A stretch of DNA of 64,000 nt from Cognataquiflexum nitidum (GTDB lineage Bacteria > Bacteroidota > Bacteroidia > Cytophagales > Cyclobacteriaceae), in contig NZ_JAKZAM010000020.1 of the NCBI RefSeq assembly GCF_022538055.1, forward strand, positions 1-64,000, in the 5' to 3' direction. The notes below the pieces were generated by a model. The model saw only the letters and a list, made by a program, of their open reading frames with translations, made no database searches and was not told where the DNA came from. Positions within the stretch are counted from its first letter, which is position 1. Every line of letters starts with the position of its first letter. The position numbers and the translations under genes are program-made. Shown piece after piece: positions 34,048 to 43,092 of the stretch.

Positions 34048-34365
34048 ATGGAACAAGTGTTAAGTTATATAGGCGAAAATATGGAGATGGTTTATTTCCT
34101 GCTGTTAGCCATCCTTTTGGGCGTGGAAGTGATTTCCAACGTCCCAGCTATCCTTCATACCCCCTTGATGTCCGGAGCCAATGCGATACACGGAGTAGTA
34201 GTGGTAGGTGCCATCATTGTCATGCTTCAGGCTTCTCCCGACAATTACCTCGCTTTGTCAGTCGGCTTCTTGGCTGTATTGGTAGGCACATTGAATGTCA
34301 TCGGTGGATTTGTGGTTACCGACAGAATGTTAGAGATGTTCAAGAAAAAACCTAAGAAATCATGA
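34048..34365 (+). CDS. pntAB: NAD(P) transhydrogenase subunit alpha, part 2
   Basis: A 105-aa membrane subunit with three to four helices, the alpha-chain share of the proton channel (domain II). The hydrophobic segments YFLLLAILLGVEVISNVP, the VVVGAIIVML block and LAVLVGTLNVIGGFVV are clear, ending with a KKPKKS cytosolic tail. Splitting the alpha chain into PntAA and PntAB is common in Bacteroidota and alphaproteobacteria. Its stop overlaps the pntB start by 4 bp (ATGA), which implies translational coupling. Confidence 0.94.
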   Translation: MEQVLSYIGENMEMVYFLLLAILLGVEVISNVPAILHTPLMSGANAIHGVVVVGAIIVMLQASPDNYLALSVGFLAVLVGTLNVIGGFVVTDRMLEMFKKKPKKS

Positions 34366-35762
34366 CGCTCAACATACTAGAAATCAGTTACCTCATCGCA
34401 TCCCTGACATTTATCTTGGGATTGAAAATGCTCAGCAATCCGGATTCAGCTAGAAAGGGAAACCTCATCGCGGCTGCCGGCATGCTTATCGCCATTATTG
34501 CGACCATCACCCTATATCAGGATTATGATTCGGGAAAATTGATCAATTACGGGTTGATCTTCCTGGGATTGATCATCGGAACCGTCATCGGAACCATCAT
34601 GGCAAAAAAGGTTCAAATGACTTCCATGCCCCAAATGGTGTCTTTCTTCAACGGGATGGGCGGTGCCTGCGCGGCTTTGATCGCGATCATCGAATTCCAA
34701 CACCATCAGCACAGTACCGTAACCGGTTTTGATGGGGAACTGTTGGTGATGCTTTTGGGCCTTTTGATCGGTTCGGTTTCATTTTCCGGTTCTATTATTG
34801 CCTACGGCAAACTGGAAGGAAAAATCCAGGACAAAGTATTGCCGCTGAACCAAGTCATCAGCATGGTCATGTTAGGAGCAATTGTGGTATTGATCGTATA
34901 CCAAATGGTAAGCGGTTCTGACCCCCTTCTATTCTATGTCCTTCTTGGTATTGCCTTGGTTTACGGCGTCTTGTTTGTAATGCCAATAGGTGGTGCAGAC
35001 ATGCCGGTTGTGATCTCCCTATTGAATTCATTTACAGGCATGGCTGCGGCTTTTGGGGGTTTCCTTTATGGCAACAAAGCCATGCTGACAGGAGGTATTT
35101 TGGTCGGTTCGGCAGGAACAATCCTGACCATCCTCATGTGTAAAGCGATGAACAGGTCCTTGACCAATGTATTGCTTGGAGCTTTTGGAGGAGCAGCCGC
35201 AGGAGGAGCGAAATCAGCAAGCGGAGACCAAACCGTAAGAGAAATCAATATTTCGGATACAGCCGTATTGCTTTCCTATTCACAAAGTGTTGTAATCGTA
35301 CCGGGATACGGATTGGCAGTAGCACAGGCGCAGCATATTTGCCATGAACTCGAAAAATTATTGGAGGAAAAGGGAGTTGAAGTCAATTATGCCATCCATC
35401 CGGTGGCGGGACGTATGCCCGGCCACATGAACGTGCTTTTGGCGGAAGCTGATGTACCTTATGAAAGGATGCAGGAAATGGAAGAGATCAATTCCAAGTT
35501 TGCCAACACAGACGTGGTGGTGGTCATTGGGGCCAATGACGTGGTCAATCCAGCTGCCAAGAATGACCCTTCCTCTCCGATATATGGCATGCCAATCCTC
35601 GAAGTCGACCAAGCCAAAAATGTAATCATCCTCAAAAGAGGTATGGCGGCAGGTTATGCCGGTATAGAAAATGAACTCTTCTTCTATCCAAAAACCAGAA
35701 TGCTTTTTGGAGATGCAAAAGCCACACTACAAAAACTAACTGCTGAGGTGAAAGAAGTGTAA
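34362..35762 (+). CDS. pntB: NAD(P) transhydrogenase subunit beta
   Basis: A 466-aa beta subunit. The N-terminal 270 residues hold about nine membrane helices of domain II. The C-terminal domain III binds NADP(H), with VIVPGYGLAVAQAQ, HPVAGRMPGHMNVLLAEA and VVVIGANDVVNPAA, and ends with the KRGMAAGYAG block that closes over NADP. Length is normal. It is the last gene of the operon and a strong hairpin terminator follows about 105 bp after the stop. Confidence 0.96.
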   Translation: MTLNILEISYLIASLTFILGLKMLSNPDSARKGNLIAAAGMLIAIIATITLYQDYDSGKLINYGLIFLGLIIGTVIGTIMAKKVQMTSMPQMVSFFNGMGGACAALIAIIEFQHHQHSTVTGFDGELLVMLLGLLIGSVSFSGSIIAYGKLEGKIQDKVLPLNQVISMVMLGAIVVLIVYQMVSGSDPLLFYVLLGIALVYGVLFVMPIGGADMPVVISLLNSFTGMAAAFGGFLYGNKAMLTGGILVGSAGTILTILMCKAMNRSLTNVLLGAFGGAAAGGAKSASGDQTVREINISDTAVLLSYSQSVVIVPGYGLAVAQAQHICHELEKLLEEKGVEVNYAIHPVAGRMPGHMNVLLAEADVPYERMQEMEEINSKFANTDVVVVIGANDVVNPAAKNDPSSPIYGMPILEVDQAKNVIILKRGMAAGYAGIENELFFYPKTRMLFGDAKATLQKLTAEVKEV

Positions 35763-36226
35763 AAAATTGTCCGATGACGGATGACAGATTTTTTGCAATT
35801 CTTTAATCTCTGCTGGGTTAATAACTGAAATCAGAATTTAAAATAAACCTCTTACTTCATGAAGACAAAAAAGCCCTCGCTAACAAGCTTGGGCTTTTTG
35901 CTTTTAGACTAATAAGAAAAACCCATCGGCTAATCAAAATTTCCTAGAGAAAATTGAAACAAGCATTTTGGCTAATCAAAATTCTTAAAAAAAACTGCCT
36001 TTTCTTCCCAATTAGATCAGCGAAGAGAAAGCAGTTTAGATGATTTGATCTAATTCTACTAAAATATGCATATATGCATTGATTTCAGTAAAATGATTTT
36101 CCAATTTAAAGCATGGCCGGAAACCATAATGGACGGTACATCGGTCTTCCGACTTCCGTCTTCCAACCCGTTTGTGGAAGATTATTGGCCTCCTGGCAAA
36201 GTAGCGGACAACCAAAATAAATAGAT
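35763..36226. other. 464-bp gap with terminator and short repeats
   Basis: Besides the terminator, the gap has two direct copies of ggctaatcaaaatt (near 35929 and 35970) and ccgatgacggatgacag / catcggtcttccgacttcc motifs of the CATCGGTCATCGGACATC family. No gene is seen. Confidence 0.45.
35868..35899. terminator. bidirectional intrinsic terminator after pntB
   Basis: AAAAAGCCC (35868-35876) pairs perfectly with GGGCTTTTT (35891-35899) around a 14-nt loop, giving A and T tracts on both sides. It can serve pntB on the plus strand and the aldose epimerase gene on the minus strand. Confidence 0.85.
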
Positions 36227-37354
36227 CTACCTAACCCCAAAAACATATTCGATCTTATGGCTGTAAGTTTCTCCCGGATTCAACCTTGCTGTAGGGAAAT
36301 CAGGGCGGTTTGGAGAATCGGGAAAAAACTGAGGCTCAAGGCAAAAACCATAGTTTTTGGTGTAAGTCACTCCATTGGTAGTCTGCTTGCCATCCAGGAA
36401 ATTTCCTGTATAAAACTGCACACCGGGCATATTGGAATACATCGTAAAGACCCTTCCTGTACCTGCATGATAGGCTTCCGCCATTTTGGTAAGCTGGCCA
36501 TCGTGTTCTTTTTTCACGACAAAATTATGGTCATAGCCGCTTCCTGTATCGGCAATTCTTTCGCCGATTTTGTGTGGGGTAGTAAAATCAAAAGGAGTAC
36601 CCGCCACAGGCGCAATCTCTCCTGTCGGTATCAGACCGGCATCCACGGGTGTATAGTTCTCGGCAAAAATGGTCATCTCGTGTCCAAGAATATCCTCTTT
36701 CATATCGCTCAGGTTGAAATATCCATGTTGCGTGATATTGACGACAGTCGGTTTGTCCGTCTTTGACTCGATGTCAATGGATAGTTTATTGTCCTTGGCC
36801 AAAATAAAAGTCATCGTCGTAGTCAAAGTTCCGGGATAGCCTTCTTCGCCATCAGCACTGACATAAGTCATTTTGACTCCCACAGCATCTTCGAGTTCAA
36901 GCATTTCAGCGTCCCAGATTCTTTGGTTGAAACCGACTTCTCCTCCATGCAGGTGGTTTTCACCGTTATTGGTAGCCAAGGTATATGTCTGCCCATCCAA
37001 ATCAAATTTTCCTTTGGCGATTCTATTGGCATACCTTCCTGCTGTCGCGCCAAAAAAGTAACTGTCTGTGACGAAATCTTCTACTTTATTGTAAGTAAGC
37101 ATGACATTTCCTGAATTGCCGTCACGGTCAGGCACAAATATCCTTGAAATCGTCGCCCCGTAGTTGGTCAGTTCTACTTCCATGCCATTCCCGTTTTTTA
37201 GGTTAAAGACCTCGGCATTTTTGCCATTCATTTGGATATTTTTTACCATAACTTCAAATTTGATTTGTTCTTCCACCTTTTGCTCTTTTGGGGCTTGGCA
37301 GGAAATAATGCTATAAAATAAGATGAGAGTGAATAAATAGGTTAAGTTTTTCAT
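36227..37354 (-). CDS. aldose 1-epimerase (galactose mutarotase), lipoprotein
   Basis: A 375-aa mutarotase that interconverts alpha and beta anomers of sugars such as galactose. The signal peptide ends in lipobox IISC (Cys19), so it should sit in the envelope rather than the cytosol. Conserved blocks are NYGATISRIFVPD, the GRYANRIAKGKF segment and NNGENHLHGG, the second His in QHGYFNLS, and YTGNFLDG near the C-terminus with the catalytic Glu in CLEPQFFPDSPN. No sugar kinase or transporter is adjacent. The gene ends near a shared terminator. Confidence 0.94.
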   Translation of the reverse strand: MKNLTYLFTLILFYSIISCQAPKEQKVEEQIKFEVMVKNIQMNGKNAEVFNLKNGNGMEVELTNYGATISRIFVPDRDGNSGNVMLTYNKVEDFVTDSYFFGATAGRYANRIAKGKFDLDGQTYTLATNNGENHLHGGEVGFNQRIWDAEMLELEDAVGVKMTYVSADGEEGYPGTLTTTMTFILAKDNKLSIDIESKTDKPTVVNITQHGYFNLSDMKEDILGHEMTIFAENYTPVDAGLIPTGEIAPVAGTPFDFTTPHKIGERIADTGSGYDHNFVVKKEHDGQLTKMAEAYHAGTGRVFTMYSNMPGVQFYTGNFLDGKQTTNGVTYTKNYGFCLEPQFFPDSPNRPDFPTARLNPGETYSHKIEYVFGVR

Positions 37355-37480
37355 TTTGGAGGGTTTATTAGGTAATATAAAACTAAATACCAGAAAATGA
37401 GCTCTATTTTAGGTGAAAATCAATCACAGCATTTTCAGTGGCTTCATTTTTGGAAGTAAGGTAGAAAAACTGTTCCAACT

Positions 37481-38329
37481 ATGAAAAAAATCATCTTATT
37501 ATCATTGGCTGTAGCCACTTTAAGTGTATCCTGTGTTTCCAAAAAGAAATACGTCCAACTTCAGAACGACAAATTCCAAACCGAAGCTGCTTTGGCAGAG
37601 ACACGTCAGCAAAAAGAAGCTTTAGAAGCTGAAAAACAAGTTTTGGAAGATAAAATGGGAAGAATCGAAGCCCGCGTAGCTGAGTACAATAGCAGAATCA
37701 ATTCATTGAAAGAAGAAAGCGACTCTAAATTCAATTTGGATGGAAAAACTCCCATGTCCAATGACACTAGAGGAAAACTCAATGCAACTTTGGCCAATGT
37801 ATCTGCTGCAGAACTTGAGGGAGCAAACAACCTGGAAGATTCCATCAATGTGGCGATTTCCCACAACCTAAAAAAATCCATTACTGACGGTACAGCCGAG
37901 CAAAATGATGACATTCAGATCACTGTAGACAAAACAGTCGTAATGATCAATGTATCTGACAGACTTTTATTTAATACAGGTAGCTATCAGGTATCCCGAA
38001 ATGCTGATGGCTTGCTCAAAAAATTAGCCGAAGTCATCAACTCAGAACCTTCTCTTGAGGTGATGATCGAAGGTCATACTGACCCTAGAACAATCCAGAC
38101 CGGTGTACTCCAGGACAATTGGGATCTAAGTGTCAAGAGAGCAACTTCTATCGTAAGGATACTAGAAACCAAATACAAGGTGGCACCTGAAAAAATGATC
38201 GCTGCAGGTAGAGCTAGCTACATACCTTTAGTAGAAAACGACAGCAAAGAAAACATGGCCAAAAACAGAAGGACCAGAATCGTTCTCATACCTGATATGG
38301 ATAAGTTCTTTGCCATGATTGAGAATTGA
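37481..38329 (+). CDS. OmpA family lipoprotein with coiled coil
   Basis: A 282-aa outer-membrane or periplasmic lipoprotein. The lipobox SVSC places the lipidated Cys at 18. Residues 25-80 form a Gln/Glu-rich coiled coil. The C-terminal OmpA-like peptidoglycan-binding domain (about 160-275) has LLFNTGSYQVS, IEGHTDPR and NWDLSVKRA, with the Asp and Arg that hold diaminopimelate. It should tether the envelope to peptidoglycan. It is monocistronic, with a terminator just downstream, and divergent from the aldose epimerase gene. Confidence 0.93.
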   Translation: MKKIILLSLAVATLSVSCVSKKKYVQLQNDKFQTEAALAETRQQKEALEAEKQVLEDKMGRIEARVAEYNSRINSLKEESDSKFNLDGKTPMSNDTRGKLNATLANVSAAELEGANNLEDSINVAISHNLKKSITDGTAEQNDDIQITVDKTVVMINVSDRLLFNTGSYQVSRNADGLLKKLAEVINSEPSLEVMIEGHTDPRTIQTGVLQDNWDLSVKRATSIVRILETKYKVAPEKMIAAGRASYIPLVENDSKENMAKNRRTRIVLIPDMDKFFAMIEN

Positions 38330-38370
38330 GATTTTCAAAAAAACTAAACCAGAAACCATAATAAAAATTC

Positions 38371-38399
38371 AAAAGCCGGGAAAATTCCCGGCTTTTTTT
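38371..38399 (+). terminator. intrinsic terminator of the OmpA-like gene
   Basis: AAAAGCCGGG (38371-38380) pairs with CCCGGCTTTT (38387-38396) around a 6-nt loop, followed by more T residues. The A-rich 5' side also makes it usable on the minus strand for the convergent PqaA-like gene. Confidence 0.88.
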
Positions 38400-38434
38400 G
38401 GAATAGAATTTCACATTTCCATCATTATTTTTTT

Positions 38435-39880
38435 TTACATAGCTCCTTTTGGTTCTTTGGATGCAAAAGGCTCAAATGGATAGTTTTTTGGTAAGACTTC
38501 CACCCCGGTAGTAACTTTGATAGGGGCTTGTCCCGGATAGGTAAGTTCAACAAAATACCCTTTGTAACCTTTTTCAGGCTCTTGAATTTCGACCTCATAT
38601 CGGCCGCTTTCATTGATCAGGATTTCTGAAGAAGTCCATTTTGGACCCAATATATCAATTCTGAAATCACGTGATTCCTCGTTGAGGGCAGACCAAAGTT
38701 TGATGGAGGCAGGTTTCTCATTGGGATCTGTGGTGATCAATATTTTTTGTCCTTGGATTTTCCAGTCATATTTTGGGCGCGGAGTATCATTCAAAACAGA
38801 AGCATAAAAAGCAATCATATTGGGTAAGGCATCGGACTCACTCAGGTCATGTCCAAAGTTGGGAACATATTGGATGTGCTTTTCTCCTTGTAAGCTATCC
38901 CAATAAAACTTCCAGCTATCGGGGAGAAAAAACTGATCTCCCGCTGCATTGATCAGCAGTTTTGGCATGTCATAATCTTCAAGGTAGGAATAAGGTTCGG
39001 TGATTTCCAAAAGCCTGTCGTATTCTTTAGACCCTTGCCAATCCATAATTCCCTCCCTCACATAGTCATCAACTGCCGGCGCCCAAAATCCATAATTTCT
39101 CCAATGATGCTGAAAAGATGGTACAATATTCAAAAGGTCAATAACAATGGGAACCATCGCAACTACCCTCTCATCCACAGCAGCTGTAGTCCAGGTCGTC
39201 CATCCTCTTTTTGAAGCACCCGCTACCACATATTTATCTACCTTTTTACTGTGTTGTTTTTGGGCTACTTCCGTAACCACGTCCATCGCCAATTTGACGG
39301 CTTTGGTCATTGGTAGACGCGCCAGCCAATAGGCATCTTCATCTTTGGCACCACCTTCCATAAATTTTCTCCAGCCATAGGCAATGATCGCATCCTCATA
39401 CCTTTCACCGAAAGTATCATTGGCAAATACGATTGGCTGAAAGGGCACATTGTGAATCTGTGCCACAATTGAATTGGTCCGCGTGGCGGCCGCTAAAACC
39501 AAATCATCCGGTTCTGTAGGTAACTTAGAATTTTTACTTCCTCCACCAATCCACATCATACCAGTCTCATAGGGTGTGTCTTTTGGGACTACCATCGAGA
39601 CGTAATGCCACCATTCAGTGTCATCTACAATGTCTTTGGTAAGCCAATGCTGTGAATGCATCTTCATCACATGGTAATCATACCCTTCACCTTCTGAGCT
39701 ATGTATGGTTTCATACCTGAAAGTAGAATCAACGGCATGCACATAATCATGGAGAAGTGTATCGGATTTTTCAGAGATGCCGACACCTTCATCTTGCTTG
39801 GTCTGACAGCTACTTCCTGTCAAAAAAATCATAAAAATGGCTAATGATTTCAAAATAATTTTAGTTAATCTTTGGTTCAT
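38435..39880 (-). CDS. PhoPQ-activated pathogenicity-related protein (PqaA-like) lipoprotein
   Basis: A 481-aa exported alpha/beta-hydrolase-like protein of the PqaA family. A lipobox GSSC gives Cys25. Family blocks include WWHYVSMVVP, GMMWIGGGSK, GRxEDAIIAYGWRKF-type and VVAGASKRGWTTW, which contains the candidate nucleophile Ser in GASKRG. DMPKLLINAAGDQFFLPDSW and NFGHDLS would supply the acid and His. The C-terminal 110 residues form an extra beta-rich domain. In Salmonella PqaA is tied to PhoPQ and antimicrobial peptide response, but the enzymatic activity is undefined and cannot be transferred here with confidence. Confidence 0.88.
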   Translation of the reverse strand: MNQRLTKIILKSLAIFMIFLTGSSCQTKQDEGVGISEKSDTLLHDYVHAVDSTFRYETIHSSEGEGYDYHVMKMHSQHWLTKDIVDDTEWWHYVSMVVPKDTPYETGMMWIGGGSKNSKLPTEPDDLVLAAATRTNSIVAQIHNVPFQPIVFANDTFGERYEDAIIAYGWRKFMEGGAKDEDAYWLARLPMTKAVKLAMDVVTEVAQKQHSKKVDKYVVAGASKRGWTTWTTAAVDERVVAMVPIVIDLLNIVPSFQHHWRNYGFWAPAVDDYVREGIMDWQGSKEYDRLLEITEPYSYLEDYDMPKLLINAAGDQFFLPDSWKFYWDSLQGEKHIQYVPNFGHDLSESDALPNMIAFYASVLNDTPRPKYDWKIQGQKILITTDPNEKPASIKLWSALNEESRDFRIDILGPKWTSSEILINESGRYEVEIQEPEKGYKGYFVELTYPGQAPIKVTTGVEVLPKNYPFEPFASKEPKGAM

Positions 39881-40181
39881 TGGTATCTTTATTAGGTTGA
39901 TTTACCAAAAGGTAAGCAAAATCAATAAAAAGACAATATTTGAAATCATTATCGATTCAAATCCCAATCAGATAGAGATTATTTGGTGCTTGGAAAATCA
40001 TTCAAGACATGTAAGTGAAACGATTTAACTATTTACTAAGGTAATTATCAACCAGTCAATGCAACTATGTAAGTTTTTATTTTACCTAATTAATTTTTAT
40101 TACAAAACATAAAATGGTTTTTTCAGACTTTTGATTAATTTAGTGAGATAAAAAATACTCATAAGTTAGATATATCCAATC
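39881..40181. other. AT-rich intergenic region
   Basis: A 301-bp divergent gap between the PqaA-like and methyltransferase genes. I see no gene, clear promoter box or repeat in it. Confidence 0.35.
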
Positions 40182-40829
40182 ATGACAGATATTGACAAAA
40201 AGCAGCATTGGGAGAATATTTACCAAACAAAGAATTTTTCTGAGGTGGGTTGGTATCAGAAAACCCCGACCGTTTCACTCGCCTTCTTTGAAGCATCTGA
40301 AATTCCAAAAGCTGCCAAAATTATAGATGTTGGCGGTGGGGATAGTTATTTGGTTGACCACCTTTTAGATTTGGATTTTGCACATATACATGTACTGGAT
40401 CTATCCCGAAGAGCCATTGAAAAAGCAAAAGAGAGATTGGATAAAAACGCTTCAAAAGTAACTTGGATCAATTCCGATATCCTACACTTCCGTCCCAAAG
40501 AAAAATATGATGTTTGGCATGACAGGGCTGCGTTCCACTTTTTACGCGATTACGATGAAATAGAGAAATATGTACAAATAGCCAATCATTCAATAACCAA
40601 AGGTGGATTGATGCTTATAGGTACTTTCTCTGACCAAGGCCCTACATATTGTAGCGGACTGCCTGTCATGCAATATTCCATGGAGCAATTAGCCGCAGTT
40701 TTCAAACCTTATTTTAAAAAAACAATTGCCTCCAAACCGACCATATCACCCCCGGCGGCGCAAGGCAACTTTATACATTTTGCGATTTTAAAAAGGTCTA
40801 AAAACCAATCGCCCTTAAATCAGAACTGA
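40182..40829 (+). CDS. class I SAM-dependent methyltransferase
   Basis: A 215-aa cytosolic methyltransferase of the seven-beta-strand fold. It opens KKQHWENIYQTK and GWYQKTPTVSL, typical of the UbiE/trans-aconitate-like small methyltransferases. Motif I is IIDVGGGDSYLVDHLL (about residues 47-62). Motif II has HVLDLSRRAIEKAKERL, and the motif after strand 4 is YDVWHDRAAFHFL. The His-Asp-Arg-Ala-x-Phe-His block is shared with thiopurine-type and related small-molecule methyltransferases, so a small substrate such as a thiol or metalloid is possible. The substrate is not known. Confidence 0.88.
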   Translation: MTDIDKKQHWENIYQTKNFSEVGWYQKTPTVSLAFFEASEIPKAAKIIDVGGGDSYLVDHLLDLDFAHIHVLDLSRRAIEKAKERLDKNASKVTWINSDILHFRPKEKYDVWHDRAAFHFLRDYDEIEKYVQIANHSITKGGLMLIGTFSDQGPTYCSGLPVMQYSMEQLAAVFKPYFKKTIASKPTISPPAAQGNFIHFAILKRSKNQSPLNQN

Positions 40830-40880
40830 TTAACTCCTCCATTTGAAACTTTCCATGTCCAAACAAATAATTGACTATTT

Positions 40881-40909
40881 AAAAAAAATAGGGAGCTGCT
40901 GCCCCCTAT
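40881..40909 (-). terminator. intrinsic terminator of the 598-aa protein gene
   Basis: ATAGGG (40888-40893) pairs with CCCTAT (40904-40909); on the minus strand the hairpin runs straight into eight T residues (40881-40888). Confidence 0.7.
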
Positions 40910-40964
40910 ACTTCTTCACTAAAGAAAAACATCATCGGACAAATTGATCCTTCGCTATTTTTTC

Positions 40965-42761
40965 TTAAACTTTTGCAAGTTCCAAGCCTCTGATTTTATC
41001 TTTCAGTTCTTGCAGTTGAACTTTCATGTTTCCCATCACTTCTTCCGTGTCAATCGGGAAATTGGCGATCAAATCCTGGTAATAAGCAATTCCCTGAGAC
41101 AGGTTGGTTTTGAATTTTTCCACATAGGTCTCAAACTTCTGTGTTTTTTCAGGCAGCGATTTGCTGATTTCATGCTGAAGGTGTTGGACGTAGAGCTGTA
41201 GCTCTTTCACAAAAACCTGCGGTCTTTCGGGATCGAGGGCAATGCTGACCTTGCCATAGATATGGTCAAGCATTTCTTTTAGGCTAAAAACCCCTTTAAA
41301 GTACGCCAGATTAGGTCCTGGGCAAATTGTCACCGCCTTTAGGCTTCTTCTTGGCTCCTCACCTTGGTTCAAAATCACCGAAGCGCTCAAACCCTCACAA
41401 AGACAGTCTTTCTCCAAAACTTCGTCCATTTCCAATTGTGATGTTTTTCCCTCCGCATAATCTTTCAACTTGAGGTTTTGGTATTCCCGTGAAGCTGTGC
41501 AGATCGGTTTGGAAGAAAACTCTGTGCTGAAAGACAGGAATTTTTTGTAGCAAGGACTTCCGGGCCTGTTTTTTTGAATCCTCGAAATCCGCTGTTCCTC
41601 CCCGCTGCTGCTGCGGAGATTATTGAAAGGAACACCCAAAGGAGATGCATGGCTCAGGTAATAGTCCGATTTCCGGGATTGGATCAACCTGTCCAAGGTA
41701 TCCTTGTCCACGCTTGTCGCTTCGGGTACGAGTAAAAAAGGGCTTCCCCAACCGGTACCGTCTAGTTGGTAATAATTCATCAGGAATTTGTCCTCTGCTG
41801 CAGAACCAATACCACCTTGGTAGGTGATCTTTGGCATGATATCCTCTGAGAGCAGGTGACTTCCCTTGTCAGTCAAAGCCTTTTGACAGGTATCAAACAA
41901 TATTTGTCTCAATTCCGCTCTGTTGTTTTTAAACTCTTCCAATATCGGACCGATCAATAATCCGTCAGTGGCAAAGGCATGACCTCCGCAGTTGAGTCCC
42001 GATTCGATCCTGAATTCAGAAACCCACAATCCTTTTTTGGCCAAAAATCTACCTTGGATCAAAGCCGAACGATAATCGCTGACTTTGAGGATGATGCCTT
42101 TTTTGATTTTTCCATTTAGGTCAGGAAAGAAATCAGCAAACTGCTCAGCATAGCCATACAGTGCAGGATTCATCCCGGCAGAAAACACGACCGAAGATTC
42201 CAGGTCACTTTCTGCAAATCCCCTAAGGGCAGAAAGGGCATCTGAATATTCTCTCGACAGTTCATTTCCTTCTTTGTCAAAGTTGATTTTGTCTACTTTG
42301 GTCATGATGTTGACATCGATTTTCCCAGGGGAAATAGCCGCTTTCAACCTGCTTTGGATGGCTTCTTTGGCTTCTCCCACTTCCTGCTTCATTTTTTCAT
42401 AAAGAACATATAGACCATGACTTTCGGGCAACAAAGTGAAATATTCATTGATAGCAATACTGTATTCAAATGACTGGGATTTGAGATCCTCCATTTGTTT
42501 GTTGACAGCATCATGTGCTAAATTGAGGTAAGCTTTGATCCTGTTGGCACGGGAATCATCGGTTTTGTCGGTGATCGGCAGGTAAGGAATCTGCAGCTTT
42601 CTGCTGTAAATGCGCCTTAGGTCTTCCAACATATGGTCATCCATGATGGAGACCACGGAGGAAATCCCGTATTTGGCAACTTTCATCGGAGTGTCAGCTG
42701 TAAAACCCAATCCCATGACCGGGATATGGAAACTATGTGCGGTTGTCGGGGAATTGAACAT
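40965..42761 (-). CDS. probable flavin TIM-barrel protein (nitronate monooxygenase/PfaD-like), unknown function
   Basis: A 598-aa cytosolic protein. The N-terminus (HSFHIPVMGLGFTADTPM) and two later blocks (LNCGGHAFATDGLLIGPIL and YQGGIGSAAEDKFLMNYY followed by GTGWGSPFLLVPEA) resemble FMN-binding segments of nitronate monooxygenase, enoyl-ACP reductase II or PfaD-type TIM barrels. A large helical insertion separates the first and second blocks. The C-terminal third has five Cys in PGSPCYKK, SKPICTAS and KDCLCEG, which could bind a metal or cluster, and ends in a coiled coil of about 70 residues. No close functional assignment is possible. It is single, followed by a terminator. Confidence 0.55.
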   Translation of the reverse strand: MFNSPTTAHSFHIPVMGLGFTADTPMKVAKYGISSVVSIMDDHMLEDLRRIYSRKLQIPYLPITDKTDDSRANRIKAYLNLAHDAVNKQMEDLKSQSFEYSIAINEYFTLLPESHGLYVLYEKMKQEVGEAKEAIQSRLKAAISPGKIDVNIMTKVDKINFDKEGNELSREYSDALSALRGFAESDLESSVVFSAGMNPALYGYAEQFADFFPDLNGKIKKGIILKVSDYRSALIQGRFLAKKGLWVSEFRIESGLNCGGHAFATDGLLIGPILEEFKNNRAELRQILFDTCQKALTDKGSHLLSEDIMPKITYQGGIGSAAEDKFLMNYYQLDGTGWGSPFLLVPEATSVDKDTLDRLIQSRKSDYYLSHASPLGVPFNNLRSSSGEEQRISRIQKNRPGSPCYKKFLSFSTEFSSKPICTASREYQNLKLKDYAEGKTSQLEMDEVLEKDCLCEGLSASVILNQGEEPRRSLKAVTICPGPNLAYFKGVFSLKEMLDHIYGKVSIALDPERPQVFVKELQLYVQHLQHEISKSLPEKTQKFETYVEKFKTNLSQGIAYYQDLIANFPIDTEEVMGNMKVQLQELKDKIRGLELAKV

Positions 42762-43092
42762 ATGCGTGAGCTTGATCGGTTTTTTTATACTTAGTACAAA
42801 TATGAAGCTGGCAAAGCTAAATGCATTGAAAAGCCAATTAGGAAACCTCCATCATTAGACAATATGATTTTGGTCAGGGAAAAAGAAAAACAGTTCTTAT
42901 AAACCAGGTAAACTATTATAATTCTTGAGTGAACCTACAGATGATCGAAAAAAGACATGGCATCCCCTCAAACCCCAGCAACCAAAGAAGTAATAACTGC
43001 GTAAAAATTTTTGTCAATTCTTTGTTTTCAATTGTTTCTTCTATTCAATAGTTCTTTTCTTTGATCCTCTTTACCAAACTTTATAAAACTCT
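42762..43092. other. 331-bp divergent intergenic region
   Basis: AT-rich region between the two divergent genes. A GC-richer patch near 42955-42985 (gacatggcatcccctcaaac) has no recognised identity. No gene is seen. Confidence 0.3.

Noticed and set aside
42955-42995. Possible riboswitch-like patch (ccccagcaacc) upstream of the repeat-rich membrane protein gene
   Set aside because: It has a superficial likeness to the core of SAM-type riboswitches, but no matching helices could be traced and the downstream gene is not in methionine metabolism.
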